Source: Elusimicrobia bacterium RIFOXYB2_FULL_49_7
Lineage (GTDB): Bacteria; Fibrobacterota; OXYB2-FULL-49-7
NCBI GenBank assembly: GCA_001800515.1
Contig: MGVN01000094.1
Location: forward strand, 4,767-10,198
Direction: 5' to 3'
Length of the DNA stretch: 5,432 nucleotides
Shown: piece after piece, positions 1 to 5,402 of the stretch
Layout of the letters: each line of letters begins with the position of its first letter
Numbering within the stretch: the stretch's first letter is position 1
Program-made: the position numbers and the translations under genes
Notes under the pieces: generated by a model
Told to the model about the DNA's origin: nothing
Database searches by the model: none
The model's input: only the letters and a program-made list of their open reading frames with translations

Positions 1-73
1 GCTTTCCCCCGTCTCAAACGTATATCTTGAAGGCCCCGCCGAGTTAAGCTTCCGCGGCGAGGTTGATATTTAA
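1..73 (+). CDS. dapF: Diaminopimelate epimerase, C-terminal end only (5' part outside window)
   Basis: Reading from base 2 gives 23 codons ending at TAA 71-73. The tail contains VYLEGPAELSFRGEVDI, which matches the usual C-terminus of DapF (pattern V-Y/F-M-x-G-P-A-x-x-x-F-x-G-E-I/V). DapF converts LL- to meso-diaminopimelate in the cytoplasm, the step before peptidoglycan cross-linking and lysine synthesis. The active-site cysteines lie upstream of the window, so only the tail supports the call. Its position directly before dapA and dapB strongly supports it. The gene is cut by the window edge; nothing suggests it is broken. Confidence 0.8.
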   Translation, partial: LSPVSNVYLEGPAELSFRGEVDI

Positions 74-81
74 ATGTCCCC

Positions 82-87
82 AGGAGG
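82..87 (+). promoter_or_regulatory. Ribosome-binding site that sets the dapA start
   Basis: A perfect AGGAGG lies four bases before the ATG at 92. The other in-frame ATG at 74 directly follows the dapF stop (TAA-ATG) and has no Shine-Dalgarno sequence at a usable distance. The core therefore selects 92 as the start and removes six non-conserved residues (MSPGGH) from the longer reading. Confidence 0.8.
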
Positions 88-91
88 TCAT

Positions 92-964
92 ATGTTCGAA
101 GGTTCCTATGTAGCTATCGTAACGCCGTTCAAGGACGGGAATGTTGATTTAGATAAACTAAATGAGCTTGTGGAGTTTCACGTTGCCAACGGGACTGCCG
201 GCATTGTGCCGTGTGGAACCACGGGCGAGTCGGCCACTCTTTCACACGAAGAACACGAGATGGTTATTGAAACCGTAATGCGCTCGGCAAAAAAACGCCT
301 CAAAGTTGTAGCCGGTACCGGATCCAACAATACCGCCGAAGCCATTGAGCTTACCCGGTTTGCCGAAGAGATAGGCTGCGACGGCGCGCTTCTTATCGCG
401 CCATATTACAACAAACCTACGCAGAAGGGGCTTTACCTCCATTTCAAGGCCGTGGCCGATGCTGTGAAAATACCGATAGTTGTTTACAATATACAGGGGC
501 GGACCGCCGTCAACATTCTGCCCGAGACGCTTGCGCGAATAGCCGCCGAATGCAAAAACGTGGTGGCCGTCAAAGAGGCGTCCGGTTCGCTGGAGCAGAT
601 GGCGATGGTACACGCCTTAAGCCCGGGGCTTGATATTCTTTCCGGCGATGATGCGCTGACGCTGCCGCTTCTTGCAATAGGTGGGACGGGCGTAATATCG
701 GTTGTGGCAAATATAGCGCCGCGCGACGTTGCGGACATGATTGCGGCCTTCAAAAAGGGAGACTTGAAAAAAGCCATGGAGCTGCACTACAAATTGCTGT
801 CGCTGGTAAGGGCGATGTTCATCGAAACGAATCCCATACCGGTAAAAACGGCGATGTCGCTGAAAGGAATGTGTTCAGCCGACCTTCGCTTGCCGATGTG
901 TGCAATGGATGACTCAAACAGGGACAGGCTTATAAAAGCGATGAAGGAGTACGGTTTACTATGA
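92..964 (+). CDS. dapA: 4-hydroxy-tetrahydrodipicolinate synthase (DapA)
   Basis: Condenses pyruvate with aspartate semialdehyde, the first committed step of the diaminopimelate/lysine pathway, in the cytoplasm. The product from the ATG at 92 is 290 residues, close to the family's roughly 290. It is a class I aldolase-type TIM barrel. Visible motifs are GTTGE (42-46), which binds the pyruvate carboxylate; APYYNKP (103-109) with the Tyr of the proton relay; Y132 and R137 in YNIQGRT; and Schiff-base Lys161 in AVKEASG. GGTGVISV (197-204) matches the region of E. coli Ile203. Catalytic Thr, both Tyr, Arg and Lys are all present. One oddity is that the motif usually written YN-[VI]-P-G-RT has Gln135 in place of Pro. 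Related NAL/KDG aldolases share the fold, but the GTTGE/R137 set and the dapF/dapB neighbours make DapA secure. The stop overlaps the dapB start by four bases, so translation is probably coupled. Confidence 0.96.
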   Translation: MFEGSYVAIVTPFKDGNVDLDKLNELVEFHVANGTAGIVPCGTTGESATLSHEEHEMVIETVMRSAKKRLKVVAGTGSNNTAEAIELTRFAEEIGCDGALLIAPYYNKPTQKGLYLHFKAVADAVKIPIVVYNIQGRTAVNILPETLARIAAECKNVVAVKEASGSLEQMAMVHALSPGLDILSGDDALTLPLLAIGGTGVISVVANIAPRDVADMIAAFKKGDLKKAMELHYKLLSLVRAMFIETNPIPVKTAMSLKGMCSADLRLPMCAMDDSNRDRLIKAMKEYGLL

Positions 965-1734
965 ACAAAACAAGAATAGTAGTTTGCGGCGCGATGGGGC
1001 GCATGGGAGCAAGCATCATCCGGCTTGCGCAGAACAGTGAACATTTTTCGGTCGTGGCAGGCGTGGAGCGTAAAGAGGAGTGCCGGGAAAACACCGGCTG
1101 CGTCGTTGTCGACGACCTGGCGCGCGTGGTAAAAAATGCCGATGTGGTTATTGATTTCACCGCGCCGATTGCAACGCTCGGGCATATTCCGATTGTAGTC
1201 GCCGCCGGCAAGGCGATGGTTATAGGCACCACGGGTTTTACACCGGAGCAGCTACAGGAAATCCGCTCGGCCGCCGGAAAAATACCGGTTGTGTTTTCGC
1301 CCAATATGTCGGTAGGCGTAAATCTTTTGTTCAGGCTTGTTAAAGAAGCCGCCAGGGCGTTGTCCGATTACGATATCGAGATCGTGGAGCTGCATCATAA
1401 CAGAAAAAAGGATGCGCCTTCCGGAACCGCCGCAAAGCTGGCCGACATAATGGCCACGGAACTCGGCCGCAAGATGAGCGACGTCGGCGTTTACGGCAGG
1501 CAGGGCGACGTTGGTGCGCGCACTAAGGAAGAAATCGGCGTCATGGCCGTGCGCGCCGGGGATATCGTCGGAGACCACACGGTTTATTTTGCGGGACAGG
1601 GAGAACGGGTGGAACTTACGCACCGCGCGCATTCGCGTGACACCTTAGCCTCCGGCGCGTTAAAAGCCGCCCGCTGGCTAACCGGCCGGCAGCCCGGCTT
1701 GTACGAAATGCTGGATGTTCTGAATCTAAAATGA
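961..1734 (+). CDS. dapB: 4-hydroxy-tetrahydrodipicolinate reductase (DapB)
   Basis: Reduces the DapA product to tetrahydrodipicolinate with NAD(P)H in the cytoplasm. The product is 257 residues, within the usual 240-275. The N-terminal Rossmann fold shows GAMGRMG (10-16) and DFTAP (65-69), followed by GTTGF (89-93). SPNMSVGVN (113-121) leads into the tetramerisation and substrate domain. That domain has the signature ELHHNRKKDAPSGTA (143-157), holding the His145-His146 pair and the catalytic Lys (149 by alignment with E. coli K163). The C-terminus has ELTHRAHSRD (218-227) and GLYEM (246-250). ATG 961 overlaps the dapA TGA (962-964), and AAGGAG at 944-949 lies inside dapA. The coding sequence is intact with no missing key residue. 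Together with the flanking genes it forms a dapF-dapA-dapB operon. The later branch enzyme (acyl or aminotransferase route) is not in the window. Confidence 0.97.
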   Translation: MNKTRIVVCGAMGRMGASIIRLAQNSEHFSVVAGVERKEECRENTGCVVVDDLARVVKNADVVIDFTAPIATLGHIPIVVAAGKAMVIGTTGFTPEQLQEIRSAAGKIPVVFSPNMSVGVNLLFRLVKEAARALSDYDIEIVELHHNRKKDAPSGTAAKLADIMATELGRKMSDVGVYGRQGDVGARTKEEIGVMAVRAGDIVGDHTVYFAGQGERVELTHRAHSRDTLASGALKAARWLTGRQPGLYEMLDVLNLK

Positions 1735-1735
1735 A

Positions 1736-1741
1736 AAGGAG
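1736..1741 (+). promoter_or_regulatory. Ribosome-binding site for the FAH-family gene
   Basis: AAGGAG lies immediately after the dapB stop (1732-1734). It leaves 3 bases to the ATG at 1745 and 6 to the ATG at 1748. The second spacing is more usual, so 1748 is preferred, although both give nearly the same protein (MMIYL or MIYL). Confidence 0.65.
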
Positions 1742-1747
1742 CAAATG

Positions 1748-2503
1748 ATGATCTATCTTCGTTTCCAGGTTGACGGGAACCATTCGCGTTACGGTATCCT
1801 TGAGGGTAAGACAGTCTGCGAGATTACTCCGAATTTTTTCGGGCCGTATAAGAAAACCGGTAAAAAATATTCCCTGTCCAAGGTAAAGTTGCTGCCTCCC
1901 TGCCAGCCGTGCAAGATAATCGCGCTCGGGTTAAATTACCTTGAGCATATCAAGGAAATGAAGATGTCCATGCCTTTGCAGCCGCTGATTTTCCTGAAAG
2001 CGCCATCCGCGCTGATTGGACCCGGCGACAATATCGTTTCGCCTTCGGCATCCCAGCGTGTGGATTACGAGGCGGAGCTTGCGGTTGTAATAAAAAAGAA
2101 AGCGCGCAACGTTTCAACGCGCAGGGCGCCAGAGTACGTGCTCGGCTACACCTGTTTTAACGACGTTACCGCGCGCGACCTCCAGAAGTTGGACGGCCAG
2201 TGGGCGCGTGCCAAATCATTCGACACTTTCGCGCCGCTCGGCCCTTGGATAGTGGATTCCATCGACCCTAATAACCTTAAAATAGAAGCCCTCCTTAACG
2301 GCAAGGTGAAACAGCGTTCCACCACCAACGACATGATATTCAAGATTGACGAGATCGTCTCGTTCATATCCGGCATCATGACGCTTATGCCCGGCGACGT
2401 CATCGCCACCGGCACCCCGCCCCGCGTCGGCCCCATGCAACCCGGCGACAAAGTAGAAATAAAAATCCAAAAAATCGGCTCCCTCATAAACAAGGTAGTG
2501 TAA
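1748..2503 (+). CDS. Fumarylacetoacetate hydrolase (FAH)-family protein
   Basis: The product is 251 residues (252 from ATG 1745), of the single-domain FAH type. The family includes acylpyruvases, oxaloacetate decarboxylase/tautomerases and 2-hydroxyhepta-2,4-diene-1,7-dioate isomerases; these are Mg/Mn enzymes acting on 2-oxo or 2,4-dioxo acids. Visible signatures are GLNYLEH (61-67); FLKAPSALIGPGD (82-94); VDYEAELAVVI (105-115) with metal-ligand Glu108 and Glu110; FNDVTARDLQ (137-146) with metal-ligand Asp139; AKSFDTFAPLGPW (155-167) with Lys156; and TGTPPRVG (221-228) followed by PGD and IGSLIN near the end. All expected metal ligands are present, so it should be active. The exact substrate cannot be read from the sequence. 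It starts 13 bases after dapB behind its own RBS and is probably co-transcribed. Its place in the dap operon suggests handling or repair of a 2-oxo acid such as enol-oxaloacetate near the aspartate pathway, which is inference. Confidence 0.92.
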   Translation: MIYLRFQVDGNHSRYGILEGKTVCEITPNFFGPYKKTGKKYSLSKVKLLPPCQPCKIIALGLNYLEHIKEMKMSMPLQPLIFLKAPSALIGPGDNIVSPSASQRVDYEAELAVVIKKKARNVSTRRAPEYVLGYTCFNDVTARDLQKLDGQWARAKSFDTFAPLGPWIVDSIDPNNLKIEALLNGKVKQRSTTNDMIFKIDEIVSFISGIMTLMPGDVIATGTPPRVGPMQPGDKVEIKIQKIGSLINKVV

Positions 2504-2618
2504 TTGCCTGATGCTGCGCTTTCTGTTTATTATAATCATTTCGATGCTGGCACGGCTCCCGGCTTCCTGCGACGATGCAGTTTTTCAAGGCAAGGGGGAA
2601 TCCGTCTGGCCACTCAAT

Positions 2619-2628
2619 AATGAAATGA
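2619..2628 (+). repeat. 5-bp tandem duplication AATGA x2 causing a frameshift
   Basis: Two perfect adjacent copies of AATGA occupy 2619-2623 and 2624-2628. Five bases are not a multiple of three, so the second copy moves the reading frame from that of ATG 2511 to one that meets TAG at 2634. Removing one copy joins the upstream and downstream frames as NNDQVEMV. Confidence 0.7.
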
Positions 2629-2638
2629 TCAGGTAGAG

Positions 2639-2860
2639 ATGGTGAGGGAAAAAGTAGTAATTACCGCTGATTTTGACGGTTTCTCATGGGCTGGTGGTGA
2701 AAAAGAAGTGTCATACGTGCTTAGGACGGGATCTCTTTGGAAAGGCCCTGTTTCGATTGCGGAAATAGTTATTGATGGCATTGATACAAGATTTGTAAAA
2801 TCCATAAGTCCGGAAGGCTACACTATGGATGATGACTCTAAGAAGTGGTGTCAGGCTTGA
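2639..2860 (+). CDS. Hypothetical 73-residue ORF, probably the 3' fragment of the broken gene
   Basis: If translated alone from ATG 2639 it gives 73 residues, MVREKVVITADFDG at the start and DDSKKWCQA at the end. It has no signal peptide, membrane segment or recognised motif. No Shine-Dalgarno sequence sits at a proper distance before the ATG. The ATG also lies three bases after the TAG of the upstream frame, so independent initiation seems weak unless coupled to that stop. The frame stays open upstream of the ATG back to the TGA at 2621-2623, inside the tandem duplication. I read it as the downstream piece of the reconstructed gene 2511-2860; an automated annotation would probably list it as a hypothetical protein. 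Confidence 0.35.
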   Translation: MVREKVVITADFDGFSWAGGEKEVSYVLRTGSLWKGPVSIAEIVIDGIDTRFVKSISPEGYTMDDDSKKWCQA

Positions 2861-2892
2861 CTAACTCAACTAAATACATTTCCTATTATGAT
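2857..2892 (+). promoter_or_regulatory. Weak candidate promoter before the lipoprotein gene
   Basis: TTGACT at 2857-2862 resembles a -35 box. TATTAT (2884-2889) and the overlapping TATGAT (2887-2892) resemble -10 boxes. The spacing of 21 or 24 bases is longer than the preferred 17, so the pair is not convincing. The 83-base gap before ATG 2944 is AT-rich, and separate transcription from the dap operon would make sense there. Confidence 0.2.
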
Positions 2893-2943
2893 ATTCCGAA
2901 CTCGGCGTAGTTTTTAGACTTCCTGTACAAGAGTAACCAAACA

Positions 2944-4713
2944 ATGAGAAAAATTATTCGGCTTTTGCTGGTTCTAAATATTGCATTTTCCGGTTGCGCC
3001 ACGGTTCCGCGTTCGGTTGGCAATGGCGTTTTTTTGGGGGAAAAGCCGGAGCTGTCAACGGAACGGCTGCATAACGCCGAGGTGGACGAATATATCAGCA
3101 ATTTACTGGAGCGCGTAACGGCATACGCGGACAAAGATTATCGGTTGTCGGTTAATGTTCTTGCAACAGGCCGCGTGCAGGGTGTGTTCAGCTTCATGTT
3201 CAATGAGGTGGAAGTTACCCGTGGCATGTTGAATGTGATTACAAATGAATCTGAGCTTGCCTGCCTGCTTGCGCACGAAGTTGGCCATTGCGCATTGAAG
3301 CACGACGAGCGGTTTAAACGCGATAATACGCTCGACAAGGTATTGTCTTTTGCGCTCGGTTTGTTTATTAAAAATAGATCGTTGAAGGACAGGCTGTTAC
3401 GCCACCAGAAGGAAATCAGCGATTCCGGTTGGGGCAAGAAGCTTGAGATGGAAGCTGACAGGTACGGTGCCGAGCTTGCCGCAAAAGCGGGATATAATCC
3501 ATACGCATTTTCAGATTTATTCGATCGGCTGGCCGGCAAGGTTGACGATAATGTAATTTACCGTCTTAACAAAATCAAGGGAACCCACCCCGCGCTTGAA
3601 TCGCGCGCAAAAGAACTGCGTAAGTATCTCGAAGGAAAAGGATACCCGCAATCCGCCGGGAAGGTGGGTGCAGGCGTCTATCAGTCTTCCTTGTCATCAT
3701 TGGTTAATGTCAGCGCGGCAAAGCAATCGCAAGCCGCATTGGACAGCGCGGCCAGAGATGCTTTGGCCAGTCTTGACAAAATTATTTCAGAACTCGAAAA
3801 CAATGTTGCCGCAAAGCAGCCTCTCGCGTTAGAGCGATACTTGACGATAATGGAAACCGTAGCCGATGTTGCCAAACGCTACGATATCGGCAGGGATGAT
3901 ATATTCCCTGATGCCGGCATGGCGCCCGGGCCTCAGTTTATGGAAGAGGAAATATATCAGGATATTCCGCTATGGGCGGAACAAGCAGGCATACGCGCCG
4001 AGATATTGCAAAAGGCGCGAAATATATTTTCGCTGGCGGGTCATGTTGGTGTAGGCGCGATACCTGGTGCGGGCGATGCGGTTGATTTGTACGAGCTTGT
4101 TGCGGGAAGAGATTTATTCACCGGCGAAAAACTAAATTCTTACGAGCGGCGCATTACTGCTTTGGGATTATTGGTTGGCAGCGGCTCATCTTGGCGTCAG
4201 TTTGCGCGTGGGATAGATTCTGAACTTGCGGCAGTTTCATCAAGGGTTATCGCTAACAATATAACCGAAGCGCGCCACAGTCTTAAGGAAGCTGTAGCCT
4301 GTTTTGAAAATGGCTCCGACTGGAAACGCATCTACTCCAAGACGGCTAACCTTGGATACAAGCCGGATAAATTGCCCTACTGGAAAGGTGTAAGCGTATA
4401 TGAAACATCTCTGTCTAAGACAGCGGAATTTTACAGGGTTCATGGATATACCAATCAAATAGGAAACTGGCTTGTTGATTTTAATCCGTCTAAATTTACG
4501 GCTGTAGAACTTAAAGATACTCTTGCTTTGCCGGCTATTCCAACGGCATATTCAAAAGTTACGGTTATGCCCGGAACAAGGCTTAGGGTTGGGGTTGCCG
4601 GAAAAATTCAAGAATATGGCCGGGGTGGCATAGTTCAATGGCAGATATTGACTGGAAACAATAAATTGGAAGAAATTGGGCTTGTCTTTGAAAAACTTGG
4701 AGAAATAAAATGA
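2944..4713 (+). CDS. Lipoprotein with M48 metallopeptidase, pre-toxin TG-like and C-terminal toxin-like domains
   Basis: The product is 589 residues. MRKIIRLLLVLNIAFSGC is a lipoprotein signal with Cys18; Ala at +2 predicts outer-membrane sorting by the Lol rule. Residues about 40-230 form an M48 (Ste24/HtpX/BepA-like) zinc peptidase: VTRGML (91-96), LLAHEVGH (108-115) with His111, Glu112 and His115, ELEADRYG-type LEMEADRYG (167-175) with ligand Glu168, and GTHPALESR (213-221). The peptidase looks catalytically complete. Residues 240-360 are mostly helical linker. Residues about 362-425 (GVGAIPGAGDAVDLYEL, LFTGEKL, YERRITALGLL) resemble the PT-TG domain of polymorphic toxins, with T393-G394 as the TG pair. 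Residues about 480-589 resemble ADP-ribosyltransferase/TNT-type toxins: FYRVHG (R498), LALP (527-530), PGTRLRVG (543-550), GRGGIVQW (Q565). An ordinary M48 lipoprotein is about 250-300 residues, so the C-terminal half is extra. The RBS is weak (AAGAG 2929-2933). The stop overlaps the next gene, as toxin and immunity genes often do. Confidence is high for the peptidase and moderate for the toxin reading. Confidence 0.85.
   Translation: MRKIIRLLLVLNIAFSGCATVPRSVGNGVFLGEKPELSTERLHNAEVDEYISNLLERVTAYADKDYRLSVNVLATGRVQGVFSFMFNEVEVTRGMLNVITNESELACLLAHEVGHCALKHDERFKRDNTLDKVLSFALGLFIKNRSLKDRLLRHQKEISDSGWGKKLEMEADRYGAELAAKAGYNPYAFSDLFDRLAGKVDDNVIYRLNKIKGTHPALESRAKELRKYLEGKGYPQSAGKVGAGVYQSSLSSLVNVSAAKQSQAALDSAARDALASLDKIISELENNVAAKQPLALERYLTIMETVADVAKRYDIGRDDIFPDAGMAPGPQFMEEEIYQDIPLWAEQAGIRAEILQKARNIFSLAGHVGVGAIPGAGDAVDLYELVAGRDLFTGEKLNSYERRITALGLLVGSGSSWRQFARGIDSELAAVSSRVIANNITEARHSLKEAVACFENGSDWKRIYSKTANLGYKPDKLPYWKGVSVYETSLSKTAEFYRVHGYTNQIGNWLVDFNPSKFTAVELKDTLALPAIPTAYSKVTVMPGTRLRVGVAGKIQEYGRGGIVQWQILTGNNKLEEIGLVFEKLGEIK
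4381..4710 (+). other. C-terminal toxin-like domain of the M48 lipoprotein (residues 480-589)
   Basis: This part encodes the candidate effector. Its conserved-looking points are Y497-R498-V499, G507 and W509, LALP 527-530, V-x-PGT-R-x-R-VG 541-550 and GG-x-x-Q-W 561-566. An early Arg, a small-residue turn, LALP, a PGT turn and a late GGxxQ follow the order seen in NAD-binding toxins of the ADP-ribosyltransferase and tuberculosis necrotizing toxin (NAD glycohydrolase) type. GC drops here: 40% in 4381-4440 and 33% in 4441-4500, against 52% in 3241-3300 within the peptidase part. Whether it transfers ADP-ribose or only cleaves NAD cannot be told. Confidence 0.5.
4699..4702 (+). promoter_or_regulatory. 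Ribosome-binding site inside the toxin gene for the downstream gene
   Basis: GGAG lies seven bases before ATG 4710, within the last codons of the lipoprotein gene. With the ATGA overlap (4710-4713) this favours coupled translation, so the partner would be made with the toxin-like protein. Confidence 0.65.
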
Positions 4714-5402
4714 GTGAGGAATTGAAGAAGTGGCAAGTTGAAGCAAATGGCTTGACATATGCCATGCTGGAGAAATTAATTCCATTACGTAAAGTTCTTC
4801 CGGAGCATTTTCCTGAAAAAATTATTGAATCACCCGGAGGGAATTATGCTTTGCTTCTTTACGGGGGCAGCGAGATCGGCAAAGAAGAGACAGTGCAAAA
4901 TTATATATTGGTAAAGGATGCAAAGCGGCCATACATAATACTAAAAAGCGATATGGCATTTATTTATTTACATGCGCAAATTTATAAATCTGACACTGTT
5001 CAATGGTCGCAAGATGAAGAGTATCTTGGCCTTAGCACGTCCGTATGTTTCGAATCATGTTATGAGGCAAAACTAATAATTGATGTAAGAAGAAATAAGT
5101 TTACGCTTGTTCCGCTGGCGGGTTCACAATATTTTCAAATGGAATTTCTGCCTCGCCGTATGTTTAAAATAGATTATATTGATGAAGGTGCGCATCATTT
5201 TGATAAAATTCTAACTAAAAAAACATACTTATCACGATTTCACTGGTTACCGTTGTCAGAATTTGCGACAGCACGAAAACTTTTCAAAAAGGGCTATTTC
5301 GGTAACCTTGTGGGATATAAGTGGCGCGGTTTTAACAAACATTTCAAAAACAGCCGCGACGAATGGCCTTACGAACAGCAGCAACTTCGGGAAAGACATT
5401 AA
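4710..5402 (+). CDS. Unrecognised 230-residue protein, candidate immunity protein
   Basis: I do not recognise a family. The product has no signal peptide, lipobox or membrane segment and is probably cytoplasmic. It starts with a helical, charged stretch (MSEELKKWQVEAN), then alternates strands and turns: YALLLYGG (46-53), YIILKSDMAFIYLHA (75-89), AKLIIDV and KFTLVPLAG. The C-terminal 60 residues are rich in Lys, Arg, Phe, Tyr and Trp (ARKLFKKGYFGN, YKWRGFNKHFKN), giving a slightly basic protein overall. It begins on the ATGA that ends the toxin-like gene, behind a GGAG site, so the two are almost certainly expressed together. A gene directly 3' of a polymorphic toxin is usually its immunity protein; that role is inferred only from position. 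It is AT-rich (about 33% GC in 4921-4980), unlike the dap genes. A chaperone or adaptor for the toxin is the main alternative. Confidence 0.8.
   Translation: MSEELKKWQVEANGLTYAMLEKLIPLRKVLPEHFPEKIIESPGGNYALLLYGGSEIGKEETVQNYILVKDAKRPYIILKSDMAFIYLHAQIYKSDTVQWSQDEEYLGLSTSVCFESCYEAKLIIDVRRNKFTLVPLAGSQYFQMEFLPRRMFKIDYIDEGAHHFDKILTKKTYLSRFHWLPLSEFATARKLFKKGYFGNLVGYKWRGFNKHFKNSRDEWPYEQQQLRERH

Larger units (their letters stand above)
2511..2860 (+). pseudogene. Frameshifted gene for a small exported protein (reconstructed)
   Basis: ATG 2511 opens a 41-codon frame: MLRFLFIIIISMLARLPASC, then a DDAVFQGKGESVWPLNN stretch, ending at TAG 2634. The start looks like a signal peptide, although an Arg at residue 15 interrupts it. 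From about 2630 a second frame reads QVEMVREKVVIT and continues to TGA 2858-2860. A perfect AATGA-AATGA duplication at 2619-2628 lies at the switch. Deleting one copy gives SVWPLNNDQVEMVREKVVI in one frame, 114 codons in total. That reading resembles a pattern I recall from exported proteins, (F-x-G-x-G-x-x-x-x-P-x-x-x-x-x-I-x-M-V-x-E-x-V-x-I), but I cannot name the family. The C-terminus may also be damaged: a different frame after about 2845 reads SGLTNSTKYISYYDIPN to a TAG at 2908. No clear RBS precedes 2511. A decayed or phase-variable gene fits better than two real tiny genes. Confidence 0.55.

Noticed and set aside
74..91. Upstream in-frame ATG at 74 as the dapA start
   Set aside because: It has no ribosome-binding site at a usable distance and adds six non-conserved residues; AGGAGG before 92 fits and MFEGSYVAIVTPF is the normal DapA N-terminus.
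2216..2539. Minus-strand ORF covering the end of the FAH gene and the following gap
   Set aside because: Most of it is antisense to a strongly conserved FAH domain; its translation shows no family features.
2895..2917. Possible terminator hairpin (CCG-AACT-CGG followed by a T run)
   Set aside because: The stem is only three to four pairs and the T run does not directly follow it, too weak to call.
2886..3134. Minus-strand 82-codon ORF across the start of the lipoprotein gene
   Set aside because: It lies opposite the well-supported signal peptide and peptidase coding sequence and shows no recognisable protein features.
3596..3832. Plus-strand 78-codon ORF inside the M48 gene in another frame
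   Set aside because: It is a shadow of the 589-residue coding sequence, with no RBS and no motif.
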